Below, piece after piece: positions 1-10,622 of a stretch of 64,000 nucleotides of DNA. The stretch comes from Antedon bifida. Its lineage: Eukaryota; Echinodermata; Crinoidea; Comatulida; Antedonidae. Both the position numbers and the translations under genes were made by a program. Location: the NCBI GenBank assembly GCA_963402885.1, contig OY727100.1:14167395-14231394 (forward strand). The letters run 5' to 3'. The first letter of the stretch is position 1; each line of letters begins with the position of its first letter. The notes beneath the pieces are model-generated. The model ran no database searches and had not been told where the DNA came from. It saw nothing but the letters and a program-made list of their open reading frames with translations.

Positions 1-2390
1 TTAATATTCATAAATGACTTCAATTAAGAGACTTGTATAATATTTAAATCAGTTTTTAATATATTTTTCTTTACTTTTGCAATTTATAGTGGATATGTAT
101 TATCTTATAAAATGAGTTAAATTAAAAGAGTCTTGGCTTGGCACTTACGATCATGTATGCTGAACTCCCTACGGGCCAATGACCATAAGAAGATGCTAAT
201 CTGCTATGCTTACTTACCAAGTTCAAATCATGAGATAAATTACCGATTAGAACGTGAAACCTGTCTTAAATAAGATTGTAAACATGCACAACAATTATTA
301 TAATCGTTGTAATTATCATAATTGATGAATTTGACCCAACGACCAATAAAAAGACGCAATAATGGATTTGCTAATTATAGCGTTAACCGCCAATCATAGA
401 CATTGTTTACGACATGTGGGGATTACGTTTGATTTATCTTGTCTCACATGAGTTGAATTTTATTCAATGTACTCGAAGATGTATTACAGAAAACATTATT
501 TATTCTAAACATTCTGTAACAACAACATCCTTAGATTATAATAAAACACAGTATTATTCAAGCTTTAACATTTATTTGTTTTAAATTCCCAGACCTTTCG
601 TGATGAGTCATCACCAGGGTGTAATACATGGTAACAGACTGACTTAAATATTCTACCCTGTGAGTCTAGGGAAACTTATTTAAACATGGTAATGGTTTTG
701 TAGTATACAAATTTGGGAGGTAGCTATAATAAGGATGGTATGAGTTGATTTTATAGTTACATTTTGGAAAGATCAACATTTATGTACTATGGGAAGATGC
801 TAAAATATTATTTGTTACTGAAGTGAATATTTATTCTTAGCAATTTAATTATGAATAAATATACTGTAAGTATGTACCGGTAAGTAATCATAATAATAAG
901 CTGTTTAAAGTTGGTTTAAAATGAATTCATTAAATATTTTAGTAACTGTCCATCAAATTATTGGTTAAAACATATATGTTGTTAAACATTCTTTAAACTC
1001 TCCTGATGTTGTATTAACCAATTTAAATTGTTGGGAAATTAGACATTTCTGAAATTCTTCTAATCGGAAACAATTTACTTGAAAAAAAAAGGCAAAACTT
1101 AATCACCAACATTCATTTGAAGGAAGCAATAGCCTTTGGATTGAAAATAGAAGGAAACATTTGTAGAGTCAGGAAATAGTGGTTAATGTGAAAATCATGT
1201 AATATCAAAAATCTGACCATGGATATAAAAAAAAATCATACTGTTAAACCATAATAAAGATCAAATGTTAATTCGCAAATGGTTTCACCGAGCTAACCTT
1301 GCCAAGATAGGACATAAGAAAGTGTCCCCTTAATAGTGTCGCTCTCTGTATCAAAGGAGAAGTTCTACTGTATATAACTAAACCACATAAAAAAAAAAGA
1401 AAACAAAAAAGAGAAAAACCTGGAATACGATTTCTATCGTGGTAGATAAAAACAACTGATTCACATAAAAACCAAACAGATATGTAAAATGACATCATTT
1501 GTCATTGTGTGAAGTCACGTTTAGTTTAGAATCACTCCCATGCCATCACATGTAATCTCACAAATGACCAGAACATAAAGTACTGGGTATTTAACAGCTG
1601 TTTGTACATAAATTATAACATCATAAAGATGTGATAAAATGCATAAAATGGACAAAACTTCCTTTGAGAGGAATAGGGTACCCAGAGGTTGCAGAAGAAA
1701 AAAGAGAGAATGTTTCATTTAATGAGAAAATAAAGAAAGAAGTGGAAAATAAAAAAAGAAATGGGAAAATAAAGAAAGAAATAGGAAAATAAAGAAAGAA
1801 GTGGAAAATAAAGAATGAAGTGAAAAATAAAGAAATAGGAAAATAAAAGTAGAAAATTAGATAAATCAGAAAAATAAATCAATGTGGGAAAATAAAGGAA
1901 CAATTGGTAAAATAAAGAAGTAGAAAATAAAGGAAGAAATGGGAATATGAAAAAAAAATGAGAAAATAAAATAGAAAATTAAATGAATCAGAAAAATAAA
2001 GAAATATGGGAAAATAAAGGATGATAAAAAAGTAGGAAAATAAAAGAAGTGGAAAAATAAAGAAAGAAAAAAGAATAGAAAATTAAATAAATCAGAAAAA
2101 TAAAGAAATATTGCAAAATAAAGGATGATAAGAATGTGGAAAAATAAAGTAGGAAAATAAAAAAGTGGAACAATAAAGAAATGTGTAAAAAAAGGAAGTG
2201 GAAATATAAATAAAGTGGTAAAATTCAATGAATATAAATAAAGAAATGGGAAAATACAGGAATAAGTGCAAAAATAATAGAAGAATCTTCTACTGGTTTT
2301 ATAAAGAAAAGAGTGGACTTGAAATGGGAGAAGTGAGAAGAGAAAGTTCAAGTATAACATTCAGTGGTAGCAGATGTAGAAATTGAGTAC
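1..2390. other. Intergenic AT-rich stretch, no gene recognised
   Basis: No convincing coding exon was seen apart from the weak candidate at 2393-2464. Around 1290-1380 there is a copy of a dispersed repeat with the phrase GTCCCCTTAATA followed by TTCTACTGTA. The same phrase recurs near 48,770-48,895, and related forms occur near 6,180-6,300 and 26,250. The rest of the stretch up to about 1,700 shows nothing I can name. Confidence 0.6.
1710..2300. repeat. Purine-rich low-complexity repeat (GAAAATAAAGAAA-type)
   Basis: About 600 bp in which the plus strand is almost only A and G with scattered T. It is built from imperfect repeats of GGAAAATAAAGAAA spaced roughly 15-20 bp, with longer sub-repeats containing AATAAATCAGAAAAATAAA. 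The minus strand is correspondingly pyrimidine-rich and gives spurious Phe/Ser/Leu open frames. This is a decayed simple-sequence or minisatellite array; no function is visible. Confidence 0.85.
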
Positions 2391-2392
2391 TT

Positions 2393-2464
2393 ACAAAACC
2401 GTATTTCCTCCAAGTTCGTGGTCGAAGTCTCTTTGGAAGAATCCGAAATACTTTCCAACGCATA
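2393..2464 (-). CDS. Weak candidate 5' coding exon, function unknown
   Basis: On the minus strand an ATG is followed by about 24-28 open codons rich in Arg and Lys (beginning M-V-F-N-G-M-R-W-K), then a consensus donor GTAAGT. An in-frame TAG lies a few codons upstream of the ATG, so this would be a first coding exon whose gene continues toward or beyond the left edge. No downstream exon was found, and the next 600 bp are the pyrimidine-rich tract. It may be chance; the boundaries are approximate. Confidence 0.2.
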
Positions 2465-3954
2465 CCATTAAACACCATATCAATTGCACTTTGCTACTGT
2501 GAGACCATGCATAAAGAAATACCAATACGAAGCATAACACTAACAGTTCAATTCACTTTAACGTATCCGCTTAAATTATAAAATGACTCTTGGAGTTGGC
2601 ATACAGTACCATATGTGTATTTTAATAGCCAAGATAAAATTAGGCACCCTTCCAGCACTGACAAAATCTGGATCGTTCTAGTAAAATCAATATCTTTAGC
2701 CATCAATACCTTTTCAATTAGACCCTGCGTGTACAGTTAGTAAACCTATTATTTTGTTAACTTGACTACAGAAAATAGTTTAACTTTTGAATAGGACTAT
2801 TCCATTCTCCCATGGGGTTATATTATAGGTTTTCAAATCCAATCTATGGTATTTGCTTTGATTTAGTAAGATAAACCATACAATGCAAAATGATCAATCC
2901 CAATTAACAAAATATCTACAGTATTTCTCTAATTAAAATTCATTATTATCTTTATTTGTAACCACAAATATGAACACATTTTTTAAATCTTTTGAAAATA
3001 AAAAAAAATGTATCACTATAAATTAATTACTAGTATATTGTTAAATGAAATGTATAAAACTAAATAAAATAAACTTTAAAAATTCATTGAGATGTAGAAA
3101 ATTAAATTAACTTTGTGCAACACAGTTCTAGGTACAACATTAAGGAAATCTTATAAGATATAGATCTTCAGGCTTTTATACAGTTATATAAAACAGGTGC
3201 AAAAATAGTATAACAAAAATCTTACAGCTTCTGGCACGCTCTTAAAACAATTTTTTTTGCAAGTAAATCTAAATAAAGATGAACTTAAAATATATTAGAA
3301 AGCATATTTGCTAATTTAAACAGATGCACTGAAAAAACTCGACAAATTGTCAGGACTTGCACCTGGGAATCCAAAAACTGAATGGATCTTTCAAAAGTCT
3401 ATCAAAGCCTGCTGGCCACACTAAAACTTGAAAAGGAATTTGAGAGACTGGTGATACCAGCTCAATATGAAACGGCATGTGTGCCAAAATTCTTATCTTT
3501 TTACCAATATTAAGTAAATTAAAAAATCAGAAATGTATTGTTTTTTCCCATTTGTGAAGAATTAGCAAAAAATATGTTACTTATAATAAAATCCAATGAA
3601 ACCAGCATATATAAGGCTGTACAATGTTTCATTATTACAATGTACAAACACAACGTCAATAAAAACAGATTAGCCAAAGCTCAAAACATGAAATACTGAC
3701 AACCTTTTAAATAATTCATGTTTACCTTGACCAAAAGAACAGTAAACTTTTGTTCTTTTTGTAATACAATTAAAAGATTTATTTAGCTCTTTCCTTTTTC
3801 TAACAGGTGACGACAACAAAAAGATCAATGTTGTTTAGATCTTTAAATAAGTAACAATTGTCAATTGTACACAGGTCAAGTTCAGAATATGTAGTACAGT
3901 TAATCTAAATTTCAGTTTTCAGGTAAATGCATTGTGGGAATTGTTTGTTGATAT

Positions 3955-4260
3955 AAAGTTTGCGGTACACCATGTACATCTGGTTCTGCAAAGAACTGTT
4001 GAGTTTTCTCAACCTTTCAATCAATATACTTTGATCGTGCTCATGAGTGAGAATGCAGAAAGTGAAATAGGGTGGGACTGGTGTGAAAGCTAAAAACAAT
4101 AGCAAGGTTCATAGTGGGAGGTATTGAAACTAGCTATACAGTAGAAGATCTTGCTATTGTTTGTAGACCTGGACTTTCTGTATTCTCACTCCTGAGGACA
4201 ATCAAAGTATATTGATCGAAATGGTTCCGGATATACTGTACATGGTGTACCGCAAACTTT
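3955..4260. mobile_element. Palindromic element of about 306 bp (foldback MITE)
   Basis: The left end starts AAAGTTTGCGGTACACCATG and the right end is its reverse complement, finishing exactly at CGCAAACTTT (4260). Homology continues inward for about 100 bp per arm, including matching ATCAATATACTTTGAT and GTGAGAAT blocks, so the whole sequence folds into one imperfect hairpin. No coding capacity. A non-autonomous foldback element is the likely explanation. Confidence 0.75.
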
Positions 4261-4945
4261 TAACATTTGATTTCACCATGAAAACCTTCAGGGAATTGTT
4301 TTAACACTACATCTTTATTGCGAGAGGCATGCTTTTTTTGGTCCGCAATCTTGGGATGGTCTTAAAATTATCTTTTACAAATTGAAGAAAACCTTGAATC
4401 TTAAATGAATTTGCAAAGATGAAAAAGTTTTCAAAAAGCTAAACTATAGAGGGCTCACACTACTAATTTATACAATCCGATTACTTTCACAATAACAACA
4501 AATGTACTATAGGGGGCAGTACATAATAATCAATCAATGTGTGACCATTAAGGCATTTATTTAGAATTCCTCCATGATCTGACATCACCACAAATGTCTA
4601 CATAATGTTCACCATATGATTGATTCGTTGCTTTTGTACGTCCATATAATTTGTAAATAAATTTTTTTTAAACCAAAGAAAATTTTCTATCAAAAAGAAA
4701 TTCATTAAATAAGAAGCAATTAATTACTCAGTCAGTGTATATTTACATACTAAACATCCTGAGCGCAATTATTTTGAGATTGTCGCTAATGTCAACACTT
4801 TTCACTCAATGCAAACATCCATGTCTTTGTTCAGGTTTTCTGAACATACAAATTTGAAACGGAAGGTGTGAAGAAATTTGGTTATGAAGATGATGAAAAA
4901 AATATAAAGCTCACTTCACCAAAGGACTAAAAGTTTAGTCTACAG

Positions 4946-5395
4946 TTAAAAGGACAACTTTTACCGAGAACCGTATTTTGACAACGTATTAGGGATGTAC
5001 ATATGATTTCAGAACAATTGGGAATTCGCTGCACTCGTTCGCCGTACAGCCGTCACCGTAAATTGCTGTAAAATCTACCTCATGAGTTTTCAGATCATTT
5101 CAATTGCTAATTTGAATTAGGCTTAAAATTTGCCAAAATGTTTAGTCTGTTATTTGAAGAAATACTTCAATATCTAGATAGGCAAAAGAAACATAAAATA
5201 ATTTAACATATCTATATTTTTTACGATTTATTTAAAAAGTATGTTTACTAGAAATGTTCGTGCTTTGCAAGACTTGTCTATTGACCTAAAAGAGTAGCTA
5301 GAAACATAAATCGTAAATCTCGCAATTGTTTTGAAATCATGTGTACATCCCTATTACGTTGTCAAAATATGGTTCTCGGTAAAGTTGTCCTTTAA
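4946..5395. mobile_element. TTAA-flanked MITE with about 75-bp terminal inverted repeats
   Basis: The left arm reads TTAA then AAGGACAACTTTTACCGAGA. The right arm is the reverse complement and ends GTTGTCCT followed by TTAA. The arms stay similar for roughly 75 bp, as far as CAATTG. The interior (about 300 bp) has no ORF. A TTAA target duplication is typical of the piggyBac and Kolobok superfamilies, so this is probably a non-autonomous member of one of them; which one cannot be told. Confidence 0.8.
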
Positions 5396-6681
5396 GTACA
5401 TACAGTAAAGTTAGTGTACCATAGAGATATTCCTAAACTAGAGGGTTAACTAGGTGACATTATATTAAACAATATTATTTTTCATAAATGCTTTCTTCTA
5501 ATGGGGTGCCATTTACCATATCGAAAGAGCCAACAATATCGCAATGGGTTTAAGGCCGACTCACTCTTAGTTCTGGTGGTGAAACAAGTCTTCTCGGATA
5601 AGGACTTAGACCGTATGTCCAGTGTACACATTATAACCAAGATGAGTTAGGGATTACCCTGGTGAACTGGTCACAAAAAAGCTCCTGTATCAGAGGATAT
5701 TACCACCTATCTGATAGGAAAGTGATAGAAAAAAAAATGAAGCTTACCTCAAAATCAATCCACCATTTTGTATAAAGTGCCATAATTGGTAAAACAAAAA
5801 AATCATGCACTCTCTCATAAGTACTTGGTATAAATGATCAACTATAACAATGCTTGTTACTTGTAAAATATAATTAAAAGATAAACACATAGCAATACTT
5901 GTCATTTATACTTGTCACTACCTATTAGTCACAAGAGCAGCAATGTAAGTATGTCACCAAATTATTTTGAAGCACTTCCTGTGAGGAAACATAGGCAAAG
6001 ATTATACCTATTGTAAACAAATGTTGATGACTTTGGACAAATAGCAACTATACACTCCTTTATTATTTCATGTCATAGTAGTAGTATACGAAGCAATGAA
6101 GCGTAACTACCATCTTCACATGCAAACAATCTAGCAAAGTAAATGAATTTTGTAAATTGTTGGTAAACTAGTAAATTGTCCTCTTAATAGAGGTTGGCCC
6201 CTGAAATGCAGTTGGGAGCTAGTATTAAAATATATATTTCTCTCATAAAAGTTTCCCCTCAATAGGGGTGCCCCATAAATTGGGGATGGCTATAGCATTA
6301 AATATTTTCCTCATTCATTTTATAGGAAAGTCATGTCTCCTCAATTTAAATTGGAGATGTACGGTACCAAAGGTGGTAGTTATACGGTACTGTTAATACA
6401 ATTATTATTTATATCTTTTTAAAAACTGTACAATCTTTACCCAGAGCTACATGAATATCATCCCATAAAACCACATATTGGACACAGAATTATAAGACTA
6501 CTCAAATTATTACAGTCACTATCTTTTAAACCAGGATTAACAATGTGGAAATGAAAAAGACGAGAATCCTTGGACGCAGACAAAAAGACTGATAAATAAA
6601 CACAGGTGGTAATAACTTTATTTTATTACTATATTTTTACTATGTCAATCAATTGAATTTTTTATAGTACAGATTATTATT

Positions 6682-6798
6682 AAGCTCTGTCTACATTATC
6701 AAACTTTATTCGACAAAAAAATTGATGTGTTCATATATGGATATGATGATGTCATATTACTACCATATTTGGCCACATCACACTACTTTTGTCAAACT
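6682..6798 (+). mobile_element. MITE family A, copy 1 (right end missing)
   Basis: Begins with the family terminus AAGCTCTGTCTACA and carries the internal motifs ATGATGATGTCATAT and CCATATTTGG. It stops near GTCAAACTAC without the right terminal repeat. Intact copies are about 145-160 bp palindromes. Confidence 0.85.
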
Positions 6799-6930
6799 AC
6801 AGTACTTTACTGTGGAGAAAAAGCGTGAGTGTGTATGTTTTTTTGTTATTATACCATGATTATACATATTTTTGCTATACATACTGTAGGCCTACACATA
6901 CATCATGAAAATAGTAAATCTACTAGTGTA

Positions 6931-7077
6931 AAACTCTGTCTACACTATCAAACTTTATGCAACAAAAAAATGTGATGTGCCCATATGATATATGGACATG
7001 ATGATGTCATATCACTACCATATTTGGGCACATCACACTTTTTTTGTTAAACTAGTTTGATAGTGTAGACAGAGCTA
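6931..7077. mobile_element. MITE family A, copy 2 (full palindrome)
   Basis: Full-length palindrome: AAACTCTGTCTACACTATCA at the left and its near-perfect reverse complement ending GTGTAGACAGAGCT at the right. The centre has GATGATGTCATATCACTACC. This is the clearest copy for defining family A. Confidence 0.9.
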
Positions 7078-7920
7078 AAAACCTACACACATATGATGAG
7101 CCTTAACGTCATACAGTAATCAAGAAAGGAAAAATGCAATGGTTTACTATACATTCCATCAATAGGCCTACCTGTTTAAAAGCTGTCATCGTTTCTATCG
7201 TCATCAGTAAACGCCCTTACGGGAGGAACGCGACAAAGAACAAAACCTGCAGATACAATTTCTACATAAAAAATAAAATTACCTTCGTTTGTGTAATAAT
7301 ATAGAATATAACCACGGCAACAAATATGAAAACAAAACACAATTACGTCAAATTGTCATTGTAAAATTATTGTGACAATTCACCGACATAATAAGGTTGA
7401 CTTTCTGCGACACGCTGTGAAGAGAAACTGAAAAGACTTCACCTGCATGCCATTCCCGTATCCGTTATAAAAACTATTCCCGGTGGATGAAAACCAGGTC
7501 AATAATTTATGAATGAACAAAATTCAAATAGTTTCACAAAAAGACATCATAAAATATGTGAAAAAGGTGTCAAAGTGGCTCAATGTAAAAGGTTTAAGTG
7601 CTGCCATCATATTTATTACAATTTGTATGAGTCATATAGTCATATTTTTTAACATTATATCAAATTACTGCTGCTATATTGTCAAAATTCACACAAATAT
7701 CAATTTTAACAGTAATTCATCATTTTAATCTCTGTAAAATGATATTTTTTAATAAGATTGCTTAAAAATGCAAAATTTACTCAAAATTAAGTTGTTGAAA
7801 TTAGAATTTAGGATTACAGAAATGTTGTATTAACAGATAATAATATAGTTGACAGTTTCCCATCTTAATTAAATCCTGGTTGTAAAAAAAATGAATCAAA
7901 TAAATCAAATTATTAAAATT

Positions 7921-8005
7921 CATTACAATAACCAATCAATAACCAATTAATAACTAGTCAATAACCAATCAATAAACAATCAATAAACAATCAATCAATA
8001 ACAAA
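7921..8005 (+). repeat. Short minisatellite (AATAACCAATC)n
   Basis: Tandem imperfect units AATAACCAATC, AATAAACAATC and variants, about 7-8 units. No coding relevance is visible. Confidence 0.8.
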
Positions 8006-8853
8006 GCAACCAAGATAACATAACATTACCAATGAACAACATAGTGAAATAATTTCAACCAAAATTTTAAAGTTCAATAAAAAAAAACAAACTTAGTATA
8101 AAACACATAAAAATGCATAAAAACATGATTGTATAATTATGTAAGAGAACGCATTTTATACATAATTCTAACGACAAACAATAAAACGTGATGAGTTATG
8201 ATTTCCAAATTATACATAAGTATGGTTTTTAAGTACTGTAGGTAAATATCAGTTATTGCTTTTTCCATATGTACAGTAAACTGTCAAGTTGTGTACTAAT
8301 TGAATCCCATTAGACGATCTCTCATCTCATTATCCAGTCTACTTGCCTTATTACAATCATACATAATTACTTTTAACTGTATCCCACATTATATAATAGT
8401 CTAACTAGAATACTACTTAATTAAAATAGAATAAATCACTATATATTAAGAAAAATCTAATTACAGAAAATTACAGAAATGTTGGTCTTTATTTGGGAAC
8501 ACTTCGTGTTTCCAATAAATGAAAAATCAATCCGCATCTATCCAGTAACGTAATCTCTATAATGCGAACCAAGAGAGATGATAAAGTTTTACGACAACAT
8601 TATGGCATAGATAATGGATGGGGATGTCTGTGGCTTAATTATGTTTCAAAATCCCTCGTTGTTTTTCCACCGTTCATGTCGCTTTAGCAGAAAAGCAACG
8701 TCTAATAATTTGATCAGTGGTGTCACATTTGTCCGATGTAAAAGCTGTAAAGTCTTACGTCTGTCATCTAGCATTAGATTGCAATTTCAAATAGATTTAA
8801 AATTTCAATAATGGAAATTAATAATTTAAACCAGAAATGTATAATTTCCTAAA

Positions 8854-8988
8854 TATGCTCTACACTATGTTGTGCCGAAATAATGGTAGTGATATGCCTA
8901 AATATGGTAGTGATATGGCATCATTCTGTCCACATATGGGCACATCACATTTTATTGTCACATAATGTTTGATAGTGTAGACAGAGCT
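8854..8988. mobile_element. MITE family A, copy 3
   Basis: The right terminus TTTGATAGTGTAGACAGAGC is well preserved. The left end is decayed (CTCTACACTATGTTGTGCC). The motif ATGGTAGTGATATG is duplicated in the interior. Confidence 0.85.
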
Positions 8989-9157
8989 TAGTACTTGTGT
9001 CAAACTGAATGAAAAGGTTAGGTACTATACAATATTTTAGTTAATATTTGTGGGTTTTTTTATTGTCCCACAATCAACATGTTGATTATCATCGAAGATC
9101 TAGTCAGTGCGATTTCAATTTATGATTATAAAATATTGTATTTCAAATTGTTGTTTT

Positions 9158-9306
9158 TAAGCTCTGTCTACACTATCAAACTCTATGTGCCAAAGAAAAT
9201 ATGATGTGCACATATATGAACATGATGATGTCATATCTCTACCATACAGTATTTGGGCACATCACATTTTTTTTGTAAAACTACTTTGATAGTATAGACA
9301 GAGCTT
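9158..9306. mobile_element. MITE family A, copy 4
   Basis: Full-length copy with both termini: AAGCTCTGTCTACACTATCA at the left and TTTGATAGTATAGACAGAGC at the right, plus the central ATGATGATGTCATATC. It lies 170 bp from copy 3. Confidence 0.9.
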
Positions 9307-10022
9307 TAGGTGTACATTTTATAATATAAAACAGGCTGTCAGTATAACATATGAATAAAAATTATTTATGAATTTATTTAAGAATGATTTAATAAAACAC
9401 ACTTGAAATTACATACACTTATTATAGTGTGAAGTTGTTGCATAGTACATTGAAAGACCAGGTGACCCATTACATGTACCGTATTTATTAATTTTAATGT
9501 CTCCTCCTCAGCTCTCTGTTAGTTAGGCAAAACTCAAGCTCAATCTTTCTTTTCCAGGAATAATTATTTTACCTATTTGATAAGAAGAACAGTAGGTATA
9601 TGTAGTAAAAAAACATTTCTCTATCAGAAAACTAAGTGAAATTATCAATTATTTTTTAGGGTAAAACTGAGTAAAACTGGAGTCAATGCCACTCATCTAT
9701 ACTTCTGTTACATGAGATAAACTATATTTACTTTTTATGACTTACGTTAGTTTCTCCTTCAATTTTAAATCATTTGACTCCATAATATTAATAACAACCC
9801 AACTGATTTGTCGTCAAGAGCTTGGGCTTCAGGGCTGATATCTGAGTCAACTATAAGTGACCCCTATTTATAAAATATTCCCTCACCTTATGTGTATTAC
9901 TCATAATAATTTTTTCCCCACATTACATTGACAGATAGCTGGATGGATTTAAAATGCACATTTAACTAGGTTAAATGACTATGGTTAAATACATTTTGTA
10001 ACAATAAAAATGAAATAATAAC

Positions 10023-10309
10023 TGTAATATCTTCTGATATACGTTGACGGTTGTTTTACATTAAAACAAGTAATACACTTATACTGTTGAATATATATAA
10101 GCTTTATTGGATTGAACTTAATGTTGGTTGTCCGAAGACTGGAGAGAATATGATAATCTATTAACTGTTCACTGAGTTGGTATATTGTGGAATTTATAAT
10201 AGCTCTAATGGGATTTCTAATGGGAGTTACTATAAACAAGTATAAACAAGTGTTGCTGTCCAGTGGTCCAATTTGCCCTAGCTTTCAGTGAGGTGAAGGT
10301 GATGTGACA
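10023..10309 (-). repeat. 3' LTR of the Gypsy element
   Basis: 287 bp. Read on the minus strand it starts TGTCACATCACC and ends ATATTACA, so it has the usual TG...CA ends. It appears identical to the copy at 14,689-14,975. Confidence 0.95.
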
Positions 10310-10323
10310 TCCCTCCTTTTTAG
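10310..10323 (-). other. Polypurine tract of the Gypsy element
   Basis: On the minus strand AAAAAGGAGGGA lies directly before the TG of the 3' LTR, where plus-strand DNA priming is expected. Confidence 0.8.
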
Positions 10324-10622
10324 TACAAGGTGTAATTGTTCATTAATTTACATGGTGCCTTGGGAATACGCTAATTTTAGTTAGTTATTCGGGCTATTTG
10401 GAGCATTAGTTATATACAGCTTTCTGTCCTATATTAGCAATTACATTTGAGATTATAAAAAGTTATATACAGTAGTTTCGATTGTACAAAATTCAGCTGT
10501 CCATATAGAGCTGCGAGCAGTTGTTTTCATTTAGTTTATTCGACAAAGTTAAGCAATAATAAGTATTAGAGTTCATATTTGTTTTTATTAATTATTATTA
10601 TTATTCTATAGTTCAATTTATT

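Larger units (their letters stand above)
2500..9980. other. Intergenic, repeat-rich, no gene recognised
   Basis: No coding exon with a recognisable product was seen on either strand. Identifiable content is given separately: a hairpin element (3955-4260), a TTAA-flanked element (4946-5395), four copies of MITE family A (6682-9306) and a short minisatellite (7921-8005). The remainder is AT-rich sequence with fragments of the CCCCTTAATAGGGGTG dispersed repeat near 6,180-6,300. Confidence 0.6.

Noticed and set aside
1866-2360. 164-codon Phe/Leu-rich minus-strand frame resembling a membrane protein
   Set aside because: Arises from the purine-rich low-complexity tract; composition only.
3310-3403. 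Plus-strand exon-like frame after an AG (ALKKLDKLSGLAPGNPKTEW...)
   Set aside because: Short, ends in a stop, no partner exon and no recognised family; probably chance in a gene-poor stretch.
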